From a virus: a stretch of DNA of 64,000 nucleotides. Under the pieces are notes generated by a model. It saw only the letters and a list, made by a program, of their open reading frames with translations, searched no databases and was not told the DNA's origin. The position numbers were made by a program, and so were the translations under genes. Each line of letters begins with the position of its first letter. Positions within the stretch are counted from its first letter, which is position 1. The DNA lies in the IMG/VR virus record IMGVR_UViG_3300024520_000050, positions 1 through 64,000 of that record; one strand, 5' to 3'. This document shows, piece by piece, positions 7,224-15,469 of the stretch.

Positions 7224-8282
7224 TTATTTAAATTTTCTAAAGAACATGTCTTTAACTTTCAAAGAAATACTCTTATTTACTTGCTTTGGTTCTAATCCAT
7301 TATCAGCCATGACATCACCTTCTTCAAGTGTAATATCACTAATCATCCAACGAATAAATTCACCAAATTCTTTTCCCATGAATGGTTGTTCGGCACCGAA
7401 GATTTCTTTGATACCTTGATCAAATCTATTCTGTGTTACAGCATATGTTACGAACTTATTAATGCTTTCTAATACTTCTGTATCAACTGCAGCAATTGTC
7501 TTCACATTACTTACACTGTGCTTCTCGCCTTTCGTTTTGAAACGATACACTTGATTATTATAACTTACAGTCCATACTAAACCTTCACCTAATCCACCAT
7601 CAATACCTTGTTGTTTACACACAGGACACTCATCTTCAACCTGTTGAGTTAATTCTACAAACTTATTCTGTGCATATTCAGGTTGGGCAAAGTCAACTGT
7701 TACTTTAAAAGTAGGAAAGTCAAAGATATTAAATAATCTTTTACTTTCATTACCTGGAATCTTAGCAACATCTTCATCACTTAACCAGTAAGACTCACCT
7801 GTTGAATTATCCTCTGATGCTTTAGTTGGATCTGTTACTTTCACACTAAACATGTAGAAAGACTTCGGTAATCCTTGAAGACCAACGTTCTTTTGTATGT
7901 TCCCGCCAGCCCACTCGCCATAAATAGAAATAACCCAATAATCTGGAATGTTATATGCTTCACGAATAAAGAAGAATCTTTTATTCCATTCTTCTTTAAC
8001 AGAATCAGCCCAAAATGCAAATCCAGCATTATCTTTAAGTGGTGTTACAATATTCTTACGTGATTGAAAGTAAATATTACCTTCTCCATCTTGACATACA
8101 GCACCATTAGTACCATGTAATTTAATAGTTCCAGTAAATTCAAGTACTGGTTTTGGAAGTGAACCATCATAAATAGGATCACCATTTTCATCCAAGCCCA
8201 CGAATGTAGCTTGCATACAAATATCACGGATAATGTTCCGGAATTGTGGGATTTTAGGATATGCTGAATGTTTACTTTTCAT
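7224..8282 (-). CDS. RNA ligase (nucleotidyltransferase superfamily), 352 aa
   Basis: Motif I with the catalytic lysine is clear: TIKLHGTNGAV with Lys54. Further nucleotidyltransferase motifs are YGEWAGGNIQ (motif IIIa type), EGLVW (motif IV) and FKTKGEKHS (motif V). This fits T4 Rnl2-like RNA ligases, which join nicked RNA through an enzyme-AMP intermediate. A CPVCKQQG pair between motifs suggests a small metal site, though its partner Cys are not obvious. In phages such ligases repair tRNAs cut by host defences. The gene lies beside a tRNA-like element, but no polynucleotide kinase/phosphatase is seen in this window. Confidence 0.85.
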   Translation of the reverse strand: MKSKHSAYPKIPQFRNIIRDICMQATFVGLDENGDPIYDGSLPKPVLEFTGTIKLHGTNGAVCQDGEGNIYFQSRKNIVTPLKDNAGFAFWADSVKEEWNKRFFFIREAYNIPDYWVISIYGEWAGGNIQKNVGLQGLPKSFYMFSVKVTDPTKASEDNSTGESYWLSDEDVAKIPGNESKRLFNIFDFPTFKVTVDFAQPEYAQNKFVELTQQVEDECPVCKQQGIDGGLGEGLVWTVSYNNQVYRFKTKGEKHSVSNVKTIAAVDTEVLESINKFVTYAVTQNRFDQGIKEIFGAEQPFMGKEFGEFIRWMISDITLEEGDVMADNGLEPKQVNKSISLKVKDMFFRKFK

Positions 8283-8321
8283 GTTAATTTGTTTTTAATT
8301 AAAAATAAGTTTATAATTTAA

Positions 8322-8408
8322 TTATCTTCTAATGGACAATTATCAGGTCTTTCAATTGATTCTCCTTCTCTTGTCCATTCTATAAAATTTACATTCTGTA
8401 CAATTCAT
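8322..8408 (-). pseudogene. possible frameshifted small CxxC peptide gene
   Basis: An ATG at 8408 starts MNCTECKF, but the frame stops after 18 codons. A one-base shift at the TTTT run gives a coherent continuation (IEWTREGESIERPDNCPLED) ending at a TAA at 8322. The joined product would resemble short phage peptides with paired Cys. The ATG overlaps the stop of the upstream gene, as in real neighbours. It may be a decayed gene, a sequencing error or programmed slippage. Confidence 0.35.
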
Positions 8409-8719
8409 AATTTATCTTTAAGTTTTAAAATAGAATCTTTACTTACATGAACATTAACTCCTTTATCATGGCGGTTAACACCCATAAAGTTCATTAATTC
8501 TCCTCTTATACCATCGCCTGTTACAGAAACTTTAGCTTGAGTAGCAGTACCTTCTAATACATGTTCTGCATATAATTTCATGATATTTACCATATCATCT
8601 GGATGCATTCTCTCTCCATGTTCAACTACATCATTAATGAAATCATCCTTATTATCATAACCTCTCATTTCTAATAAGAATTGTTCAGCTGATTTAATCT
8701 CTTTTATTTTCCATTTCAT
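8405..8719 (-). CDS. hypothetical protein, 104 aa
   Basis: No family recognised. Mostly helical and acidic in the first half (FINDVVEHGERMHPDDMV), ending with a beta-like segment rich in Val/Gly and a Lys-rich tail. The start at 8719 (MKWKIKE) is preferred to an upstream TTG because it follows the AT-rich TTGATTATG leader common in this arm. Confidence 0.65.
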   Translation of the reverse strand: MKWKIKEIKSAEQFLLEMRGYDNKDDFINDVVEHGERMHPDDMVNIMKLYAEHVLEGTATQAKVSVTGDGIRGELMNFMGVNRHDKGVNVHVSKDSILKLKDKL

Positions 8720-8721
8720 AA

Positions 8722-9042
8722 TCAATTATTTATTAAGTGTTTAGAATTATCAATTTCTTCTTCCTCTTCTACTTTTGGTGGTTTCATTTGCCATTCAATG
8801 AACTTCTTGAAACACCAATTTACAAAAAAGAAAGGAATTAAAAGTTCCCATAATAATATTAAAAAGAATAATTGAAATCCTTCTTCTGCAGAAGATGTAC
8901 TATTTCTCTTGGTATCAAACCAAAAATTTGCCTTATACTTCATTTCACTAGCAACTGATAAATACCAAGCTCTTAATAATCCGCTTATAATAGCAGTAAA
9001 AAGCTGTGTAATTATCACTAGTATGATTGTAACTGTATTCAT
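8722..9042 (-). CDS. two-helix membrane protein, 106 aa
   Basis: Two hydrophobic segments (VTIILVIITQLFTAIISGLL and LFFLILLWELLIPFFFVNWC) are separated by a polar loop and followed by an acidic tail (VEEEEEIDN). The frame is open further upstream to a TTG at 9096. The ATG at 9042 has the usual AATTATTATG leader and avoids running into the inverted repeat at 9069-9087. Confidence 0.7.
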   Translation of the reverse strand: MNTVTIILVIITQLFTAIISGLLRAWYLSVASEMKYKANFWFDTKRNSTSSAEEGFQLFFLILLWELLIPFFFVNWCFKKFIEWQMKPPKVEEEEEIDNSKHLINN

Positions 9043-9068
9043 AATAATTAAATTTAATTTGTTAAAAA

Positions 9069-9322
9069 ATGTAGGTCTATGAGTCACTCTGGACAATAAC
9101 TATAACAATAACTATAACGATAACCACCTTCTCCTCCAATAACAATAACAATAACAATGCACATTGCGCCGCTCCGCGACGTCTTACTTGTAACTTTTGG
9201 TTGTTTAATTGTGGAGATGGTGCGATTATTTGGCTTGACCCTTCACGGGCCTTCCAAATATTTTAGTTATTTTTTCTTTAAAGAGAAATTTTATAGTTTT
9301 GGGTGTGACTCATAGCCTACAT
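9069..9322 (-). ncRNA. 254-nt closed-stem RNA module
   Basis: The gap between two genes is closed by ATGTAGG-t-CTATGAGTCAC (9069-9087) pairing with GTGACTCATAGCCTACAT (9305-9322), 18 bp with one bulge. Inside, CACC/GGTG and TCTCC/GGAGA arms, a TTTGG/CCAAA arm with CCC-ttcac-GGG, and a taacaataac-rich single-stranded tract can be seen. The right stem ends five bases before the stop codon of the upstream 319-residue gene. One of the largest modules in the arm. Confidence 0.45.
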
Positions 9323-9327
9323 GAATA

Positions 9328-10287
9328 CTACGCTTTCCGAATAACGTAAGACGCTAACTCTTTGAGTAACGTACTACGCATTGCTTCAATTGCAGCATTA
9401 TATTGTAAAGTATGTGCATTATGCTCTTTGACCGCTGCCGACCAAGTAGATAATTCATTTTGATATTCTTCATCATTCTTACGCTGTAGTTCTTCAGCTG
9501 TATCTTTAATCAATTTAAATTGACTGTTTCTATTCTTTTGATAAACAGTATATTTTGATGTTATACTTTCATCAACTTCTAACAAATTAACACATTCATC
9601 TAAATCATATACTAATTTATCATGAACTAAGATAAGTTTAGTATGAGTAGATGAAGTACCACGATCTACAATTTCTTCAGCCATAGAAAGTTTACGTAAG
9701 AATGAAGCTTTCTCTTGATTACATTGTTTTCCATAAACAGATGCTCTAGCTTCCATTTGAAGTAACGATTTGATACGTTTATAACCAATAGCTTCAATTA
9801 ATACTGGACCCATAGCTTGAATCATTGATTCAGCTTTATCCATAGCACAAAACTGGTGAATACTACCTTTAATTAAAGCAGATTTAAGTTGAGGTTGTAC
9901 TGGATACTCTCCTCCTTCAAACTTAATATCATAAGCTTGACTAATCTCATCAATAGATAAAGCTTTGATTTCTTTCTTTAAAGTATCACGATAATTAATA
10001 GCCATTCCATACCATGCTGATTCTTCATTACGATTAGCAATATCAGGTAGAACATCAAAATCTCCAGGCTCTAATTTATATGCTATAGGACGCGATGTAG
10101 ACCCTTTTGCCCCAACGGGTTGATAGATAGTCTCATACAATGATGCATTGTTAATACGTTGCAACAAAGGTTGATTCTTATTCTTGTGTGCTTCTTTAAT
10201 ACGTTGTACTTCAGATGAAGATAAACCTTTAGATTTATCTGTTGAATAAATGTCTACTACAAGTGGACGAATTTTAGCTAATTTCAT
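9328..10287 (-). CDS. hypothetical protein, 319 aa
   Basis: No family recognised. A soluble, mostly helical protein with a basic Ser-rich start (MKLAKIRPLVVDIYSTDKSK) and a long charged coiled-coil-like C-terminal third (about residues 245-300, rich in Glu, Gln and Lys). It is the only gene between a large structured gap and a tRNA-like element, suggesting its own expression unit. Confidence 0.75.
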   Translation of the reverse strand: MKLAKIRPLVVDIYSTDKSKGLSSSEVQRIKEAHKNKNQPLLQRINNASLYETIYQPVGAKGSTSRPIAYKLEPGDFDVLPDIANRNEESAWYGMAINYRDTLKKEIKALSIDEISQAYDIKFEGGEYPVQPQLKSALIKGSIHQFCAMDKAESMIQAMGPVLIEAIGYKRIKSLLQMEARASVYGKQCNQEKASFLRKLSMAEEIVDRGTSSTHTKLILVHDKLVYDLDECVNLLEVDESITSKYTVYQKNRNSQFKLIKDTAEELQRKNDEEYQNELSTWSAAVKEHNAHTLQYNAAIEAMRSTLLKELASYVIRKA

Positions 10288-10328
10288 TGTTTCTTTTTTA
10301 ATTGTTAATAATAAATTTGTATAAATAG

Positions 10329-10419
10329 TGATTCTGGTAGGATTTGCACCTACATCTTCTGCTTACTCATAACCTTCTTCGAGCGGGCGGGGCTAGTGCT
10401 CTACTTGAGCTACAGAATC
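10329..10419 (-). tRNA. tRNA-like gene, isotype unassigned
   Basis: Read leftward, acceptor GATTCTG/CAGAATC (10413-10419 with 10330-10336), T8-A9, D stem GCTC/GAGC with a short AAGTA loop, and T arm GTAGG/CCTAC with loop TGCAAAT. The anticodon region is abnormal: GC-rich, with a possible loop CCCGCCC on a weak stem and no U33, followed by about 26 variable-region bases. The missing D-loop GG and the T55 to G change argue for a degenerate tRNA or a mimic. Confidence 0.42.
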
Positions 10420-10456
10420 ATGTAGTCAGAAATTAATTCCTGACTACTTTATATTT

Positions 10457-10732
10457 TTAGAAGTATTTCTTCAATAACGCTTTCAATCCTGACAATCCTT
10501 TTTCAAGACCTTCAATTTTATCATTTATATCCAATACACTAAAAGCATCGAACACTTTGTTTGATAATGCACGTTTCTCCTCTTGTTTTTTGGATGCGAG
10601 AGCTTTTTGCGTAGCCAATATATGACTTTCCAGCTGTAACTTGTCTTGAGCTACTTGATATTCTAACTCTTCCTTGTCCGTTTTCTCCTGACTTTGAGTC
10701 AGTAATTCCATTCTTTTTGTTACTTTTGTCAT
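10457..10732 (-). CDS. small coiled-coil protein, 91 aa
   Basis: Nearly all of residues 10-60 form a Glu/Gln/Lys-rich helix (ELEYQVAQDKLQLESHILAT), followed by a short hinge and a leucine-rich end (LEKGLSGLKALLKKYF). It predicts an oligomerising coiled coil. No family recognised. About 190 bp of the upstream gene overlap it in another frame. Confidence 0.65.
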   Translation of the reverse strand: MTKVTKRMELLTQSQEKTDKEELEYQVAQDKLQLESHILATQKALASKKQEEKRALSNKVFDAFSVLDINDKIEGLEKGLSGLKALLKKYF

Positions 10733-10976
10733 CTTGTTTTGTTTTTAAATGTTTAATAATATAATTAGGATACTTTTTATAGAATATACTAAAGTCTTTA
10801 TCATGAATACTATTCCAGAAATTAAAACTTTCTTTTTGTTCACCCCAATCGAATTGTCTTCCTTCTTCAAGTTTTTTTAAACTTTCATTATAAGGTGTTC
10901 CTTCTTCATTAGAATATCTAAAAACCATCAAATCAACTATTTCATCTGGAAATCCTTTTAATTCTTCTTTATACAT
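10539..10976 (-). CDS. hypothetical protein, 145 aa, with long out-of-frame overlap
   Basis: The first 85 residues look like a normal soluble protein (LKGFPDEIVDLMVFRYSNEE; FYKKYPNYIIKHL). From about residue 86 the product is Ser/Gly/Lys-rich and low in complexity, and lies over the start of the coiled-coil gene in another frame. The likely history is loss of an original stop and read-through into the next gene. No family recognised. Confidence 0.55.
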   Translation of the reverse strand: MYKEELKGFPDEIVDLMVFRYSNEEGTPYNESLKKLEEGRQFDWGEQKESFNFWNSIHDKDFSIFYKKYPNYIIKHLKTKQDDKSNKKNGITDSKSGENGQGRVRISSSSRQVTAGKSYIGYAKSSRIQKTRGETCIIKQSVRCF

Positions 10977-10996
10977 AATAATATTTTTAATTAAAA

Positions 10997-11025
10997 TAAG
11001 TGGAGCAGACTAACTACTCCACTTA
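10997..11025 (-). terminator. hairpin terminator after the gene at 11032-11436
   Basis: TAAGTGGAG (10997-11005) pairs with CTCCACTTA (11017-11025) around an 11-base loop. Read leftward the stem is followed by TTTTAATT. It directly follows the stop at 11032 and would end or punctuate leftward transcription. Confidence 0.6.
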
Positions 11026-11031
11026 ATAATA

Positions 11032-11436
11032 TTACTTCTTCAACAATCTCTCAAGTTCTTTCACACTCATTTCTTTCATTTCTTCGTTCTTCTTATCTTC
11101 AATAAGACCTAAGATATTCTGATTGTAAGTCTTCTTATCTTTAGCATTATCTGCAGTTTCTTTCTCATCAACTTTAGTTTCCAGAATGTCAATTACAATA
11201 TCCATTTGTAATTTCAACGTTTTATCCTTCTTACTCTTTTTGACTAAACGTGATCTATTACCAGATGCTTTGTACTTGTCTTCTAAATCATAAGATAATC
11301 GATCTAATACAGGAATTGGTAACTCCCATAATTGTTCTAATGACATTGAACCTGTAGCTATTTTACTAGCATAAGTTCCTAAAATTGCAATTGTAATCGC
11401 AAAACGTAATTTTAATTTACTTGCTGATTTGTACAT
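11032..11436 (-). CDS. hypothetical protein, 134 aa
   Basis: The N-terminal segment is moderately hydrophobic (LKLRFAITIAILGTYASKIA), possibly a membrane-associated helix. The remainder is a charged helical domain rich in Lys, Asp and Glu. No family recognised. It is bounded by a terminator downstream and by the large DUF2135-domain gene upstream. Confidence 0.65.
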   Translation of the reverse strand: MYKSASKLKLRFAITIAILGTYASKIATGSMSLEQLWELPIPVLDRLSYDLEDKYKASGNRSRLVKKSKKDKTLKLQMDIVIDILETKVDEKETADNAKDKKTYNQNILGLIEDKKNEEMKEMSVKELERLLKK

Positions 11437-11483
11437 AATAATTTGTTTTTAATAATTAAAAAATGGTTTATAAATAGTTTATT

Positions 11484-13628
11484 TTAAAATTTGACTTTGA
11501 TCATACTTTTATGACTTCCCTTAAGTCGTAAGACAAGTTCATCTTTTACTGTTGCATTAAATCCTAATCCAGATAATTGCTTACCATTATTAGGTTCTAA
11601 CATATTAACAGCACCAAGTACTTCTAATACTTTTCTATGTTTAGCCAATTCAGGCTCTAAGTCTTCACTATGAAAGCTTCTCAAAGATGTATCAACTTTA
11701 CAATTTTCAAGCATAAACAAGTAATGTTTGTTACCAGCATGATTGTTTCCCCAATGATTAGGAGAAAGACACATAAGATTAACTTTGTGGAACTGCATTG
11801 TATCTAGACCATATAGTTCTTTACTAGAAGAAGTAGATGGTAGAATATGTTTAATACTGAATTGTCCATCTTTCAATGTTACTTCAGCTACTTGTACGTT
11901 CTGATTAGTTTTTAATGGCTGATTATAAGTATATTGAAATAATTCTCCGTCAAATTCAATTTCAGCAGTGAAACCTTTTGAGCTTCTTTGAGCATATTGA
12001 TTAACATAGAATTTATACGTACCATCAATCATTTTACCCAAAGATGGATAAGTAATATTTTCAACTACTTTCTTTGGTTTATGACTATTAGGATTAGTAA
12101 TATCAATATCCAGATTACCACCTGTTTTACTACTTCTATTATGAGAGTAATAAATATGTTGACCACCAGAAGGCTCTTTACAATGAGCGTCTAAATCAGA
12201 ATTATCACCATCACCTTCTGACCACATAATACTGAATCTACATACACCATCAACCTTTCCACCTTGAGACTTTACAGCCTCTTTAATTTCAGATTTACCA
12301 GCAAGATTACCTTTGTATGTTTTAGAATAAGAATTATCCCATTTGAACATTTGTTTAGATTCTTCATGTTTAGAAGTAGTCATAGTAACTAAGTTACCCT
12401 CTAATCTATTTTCTAAATACGCTTCTATGCTTGTACAAGTAGGTAAAATCTTCTCCATGAATTTTTCAATAGTCACTTCCTGAATACCTTCAAATTCACT
12501 TCTTTTATGACGAGTACTTTTTGTTGGTTTAACAGAATCAAACATTGAAACAGATTTAATCTTACCATCTCCAACATTTATATGTTTGATTTCATTAGCT
12601 TTGATATCATCAATAGTCGCAAAACGTCTATCAAATGATTCAACATAACCATTTTCCTCAACAAATTTCTTAGCCATTCTCTTTTGATTCTCAGTAATAG
12701 GAGCAACTGCTTTCATATAATTAGCAGGATCTACACGCTTATTCCAAGATTGACAAGCTTTATTCAACTCTTCTCCTTCAGCTAGTTCTTTACACAATTG
12801 CCCCATCAATTCATTTCTGAATTTAGCAAATGGAAAGTTATTAGATTTAACCCAACACCAATTCTCACGTTGATTAGCAGGAAGAGCATCAAATTCTATT
12901 TTACATTCTAAGAATACTTCTAACTTACTCAAATGAGCATCACCATTCAATAAAGAACCTTGATTAATCAAATCTCTTACTAATTCCAGAGTATCACGAG
13001 GGATTGTTTCTAATCCTCTGTAAAATACATCTTTACTACTTCTATGAACAGCAGAGATAGATTCAATGGAACTACCAGTAAAGTCTACAAAAGCTTTAGG
13101 TAAGTCTAAATGAAAGTGACGAAATGTTCTAGTTTCATTAGCTTTCACTACACCAAATATTTCTGCTTCTTCTTTAGTATAACGTTTATGATTCTTTGCA
13201 ATACCTAAACGGAATACTTTATTGTTCTTCTTACATTCCTCATAAGGTAATGCTTTCAACTCATTGAAAGTTTCCAGGAATATATTACCAACTTTAGCGC
13301 TTTTGATAAGTTTAGATAAAGCATCAAAGCTATCACTATATTCATCAAAATTATCAATACTCATTTTATCAACAATATCAAATAAAGTTATAATATTATT
13401 GTTTTTATCGATAGCAACAACGTTGCCATAACGACGTACAAAGTTATTACAACAATTGCAATTGTGAACACTTGAATCAGGATCTCTGAATTGTGGGTCA
13501 GTTTCTCCATTAAATGAAGATAAATACATATCCCATACTTCTCTACCTGTAATAGTAGATCTGAATAGGATGCCTTGTGAACACATTACTTTAAAATGTT
13601 CTTGGAATAATTCCATTAATTCTTTCAT
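11484..13628 (-). CDS. large protein with YfaP/DUF2135-like beta domain, 714 aa
   Basis: This is the largest leftward product. The N-terminal region has a Cys cluster (HNCNCCNNFVRRYGNVVAID, about residues 55-75) seen in a widespread phage protein of unknown function. About residues 465-560 carry a YfaP/DUF2135-like motif: WSEGDGDNSDLDAHCKEPSG, then a Tyr-rich strand and GGNLDIDITNP. The middle is helical and Lys/Glu-rich. The role is unknown. It stands alone between a membrane-protein gene and a short gene without overlap. Confidence 0.75.
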   Translation of the reverse strand: MKELMELFQEHFKVMCSQGILFRSTITGREVWDMYLSSFNGETDPQFRDPDSSVHNCNCCNNFVRRYGNVVAIDKNNNIITLFDIVDKMSIDNFDEYSDSFDALSKLIKSAKVGNIFLETFNELKALPYEECKKNNKVFRLGIAKNHKRYTKEEAEIFGVVKANETRTFRHFHLDLPKAFVDFTGSSIESISAVHRSSKDVFYRGLETIPRDTLELVRDLINQGSLLNGDAHLSKLEVFLECKIEFDALPANQRENWCWVKSNNFPFAKFRNELMGQLCKELAEGEELNKACQSWNKRVDPANYMKAVAPITENQKRMAKKFVEENGYVESFDRRFATIDDIKANEIKHINVGDGKIKSVSMFDSVKPTKSTRHKRSEFEGIQEVTIEKFMEKILPTCTSIEAYLENRLEGNLVTMTTSKHEESKQMFKWDNSYSKTYKGNLAGKSEIKEAVKSQGGKVDGVCRFSIMWSEGDGDNSDLDAHCKEPSGGQHIYYSHNRSSKTGGNLDIDITNPNSHKPKKVVENITYPSLGKMIDGTYKFYVNQYAQRSSKGFTAEIEFDGELFQYTYNQPLKTNQNVQVAEVTLKDGQFSIKHILPSTSSSKELYGLDTMQFHKVNLMCLSPNHWGNNHAGNKHYLFMLENCKVDTSLRSFHSEDLEPELAKHRKVLEVLGAVNMLEPNNGKQLSGLGFNATVKDELVLRLKGSHKSMIKVKF

Positions 13629-13656
13629 AGTTTGTTTATTTATACTTGTTTAAAAA

Positions 13657-14037
13657 TTAGATTTCTAGTTTATTATATTCAATAAGTATCCTCTCAGCTC
13701 CTTCAGGATTGTCTTCTTTAAAACTTATAACAGCTTGATTAAGTAAGTCAATCTTTCTTAATTTAATTGCTTTATTAGCTTTATATTGTACATAGTATTT
13801 ATAAAATGGTATTCGTATTTGATATTCGAATGTTATTTCATTATTAAAACATCGTACGCAAGCTACTACAATTATAAAAAAATTTACAAAACCTGTTATT
13901 GTTGCACAAATCCCAGCAAGAGTTCCTAATCTTATATTTCCTTCCATATAAGTCAAATCATAATATCCAGAAAAGATAAAACAATTCCAAATGAACCATA
14001 CTATATACCATATATTTCTTTGATTAATTGTTATCAT
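13657..14037 (-). CDS. two-helix membrane protein, 126 aa
   Basis: Two transmembrane segments (NIWYIVWFIWNCFIFSGYY and ATITGFVNFFIIVVACV) are followed by a basic juxtamembrane stretch and a soluble tail that ends LIEYNKLEI. No family recognised. Its start overlaps the stop of the upstream gene by 4 bp. Confidence 0.7.
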   Translation of the reverse strand: MITINQRNIWYIVWFIWNCFIFSGYYDLTYMEGNIRLGTLAGICATITGFVNFFIIVVACVRCFNNEITFEYQIRIPFYKYYVQYKANKAIKLRKIDLLNQAVISFKEDNPEGAERILIEYNKLEI

Positions 14038-14300
14038 AATTCTTCACCGTTTAATTCAGACTTACTCATTTGCATATCATTAATATATGGTGTAAAACCA
14101 GCAAGAAGATTATTACTAATTAATTCACCTAATGTGGGATAATGAATTCCCATATCTTCATCAGTATCAATATTATAATAACAAATTCCTTTATTACTAA
14201 AATGTACACCACATTTTATTCCTGAATGTTCGTGAATAGCACTAACATTAACATCATCTTCTTTAAGATTACAAATTTTACCGTTTTTTAATACTAACAT
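14034..14300 (-). CDS. hypothetical protein, 88 aa
   Basis: No family recognised. The ATG at 14300 (MLVLKNGKI) follows a typical TAAATAAAACT leader. An in-frame ATG at 14324 lies inside the end of the upstream ATP-grasp gene and would add eight residues. The product is mixed alpha/beta with two internal Cys and an acidic end. Confidence 0.65.
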   Translation of the reverse strand: MLVLKNGKICNLKEDDVNVSAIHEHSGIKCGVHFSNKGICYYNIDTDEDMGIHYPTLGELISNNLLAGFTPYINDMQMSKSELNGEEL

Positions 14301-14304
14301 AGTT

Positions 14305-15093
14305 TTATTTATTAAAGTGTTCATTCAATTCAAATAATATCATACTAACATCAGCTCCATAAAATCCAGAACAGTTAATACAATTTAACTCTACAATCTT
14401 CCATCCATCACTAGTTAAACATACATCCATTACAAATGCTTCTGCTATTGTTGAATGTGTATCAACCATTTCTTGTGCAAACTTCTCTGCATCATATTCA
14501 TGTGGACCTAAATCCATCCCTTTATATCTTGCTGAAGTAATTACTTTACCATCAATAATCCAACATCGTACTTCACGATAGATAGTTTTAACAGATGCTA
14601 CTTGAATTTCCGTCCATCTACGTATTCTTGATCTACTTTCATAATGATTAACACTTTTAACAAATTCATTCCATCTATCAAGTGTAAATACTTGTCCAGT
14701 AAATATCTTACTATCTTCGCAAGGTCTAATAAACTTTTCACCAACAAAATCTAATTTATCAGTAAATTTAACAATATCAGAATCCCAATTTAATAGATTA
14801 TCTGTATAATAATCTTTATAAATAGAATAGTCATGTTCACGATTCATCATTGAACCTGGTTTCCAATCATATGAATCTGCATTATCTGCCATTTTATTAG
14901 CACCAAAAGCAAAGATATCTTCTCTTTCTGTTTGAAAGTATGTATTATTTTCATTATCATCTTTGATAAAAAGTGAGCTTGTTCTAGGTCTAGTATGAAC
15001 AATTTGATATTCATATTCTAACTTATTCATAGCATCAACTAATGCATTAAAATTCTCTGTTCTAAATGTATTTTTCTGTATTAAGTATAGCAT
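14305..15093 (-). CDS. R2K-type ATP-grasp domain protein, 262 aa
   Basis: A second ATP-grasp protein of the R2K clade. It shows FIRPCEDSKIFTGQVF (ATP-binding strand), EVRCWIIDGKVI, the Asp strand AFVMDVCLT and the metal-binding KIVELNCINCSGFYGAD. The last motif has the expected Glu and Asn. Members are known from phages; their ligation substrate is unknown. It shares the fold and motifs with 4524-5258 but is clearly distant from it. It heads a short string of genes with little spacing. Confidence 0.8.
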   Translation of the reverse strand: MLYLIQKNTFRTENFNALVDAMNKLEYEYQIVHTRPRTSSLFIKDDNENNTYFQTEREDIFAFGANKMADNADSYDWKPGSMMNREHDYSIYKDYYTDNLLNWDSDIVKFTDKLDFVGEKFIRPCEDSKIFTGQVFTLDRWNEFVKSVNHYESRSRIRRWTEIQVASVKTIYREVRCWIIDGKVITSARYKGMDLGPHEYDAEKFAQEMVDTHSTIAEAFVMDVCLTSDGWKIVELNCINCSGFYGADVSMILFELNEHFNK

Positions 15094-15095
15094 AA

Positions 15096-15455
15096 TTATT
15101 TTAAGTTTATAAATTCATTAAATGCATTAAGATAATCTTTATTTCCAGCTATGAATTTAGCTACTAACATCATATTGTAATGATAATTATCCATTTCTTC
15201 GTCAAGCCTATCGCCTGTTTCTTCATTATAATAAGGTTTGATTTCATACAATTCAGTATGTTCTGAAAATGGGCTTTGTTCTGTTAAAGATTCTTTTATA
15301 ACATTGTGCCCTCTTTCCACTAATCCTTCCTTCATTAAGAATTCTCCCCAATCTTGATTTGCTATAGTATCATAAGAAAATCTATCATTAAAACATTCTC
15401 CTGCTTCTGATTCCCAACTACATATCTTATTATATACTTCTTCTTGTTTACTCAT
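15096..15455 (-). CDS. tandem paralogue pair member 1, 119 aa
   Basis: Shares a clear pattern with the next upstream gene (15470-15805): an ICSWE/ICDWEE start, a WGEFLMKEGLV core (WAEFLMREGFV in the partner), an EIKPYY strand (EIKPTY), and an end with AKFIAG and FNEFINL. The pair is therefore a tandem duplication that has diverged. Family and function unknown. Two bases separate it from the ATP-grasp gene. Confidence 0.7.
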   Translation of the reverse strand: MSKQEEVYNKICSWESEAGECFNDRFSYDTIANQDWGEFLMKEGLVERGHNVIKESLTEQSPFSEHTELYEIKPYYNEETGDRLDEEMDNYHYNMMLVAKFIAGNKDYLNAFNEFINLK

Positions 15456-15469
15456 ACTCTATATGATTT

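Noticed and set aside
9043-9096. Upstream extension of the gene at 8722 to a TTG
   Set aside because: The ATG at 9042 has the standard leader, and the extension would be encoded by one arm of the 18-bp inverted repeat.
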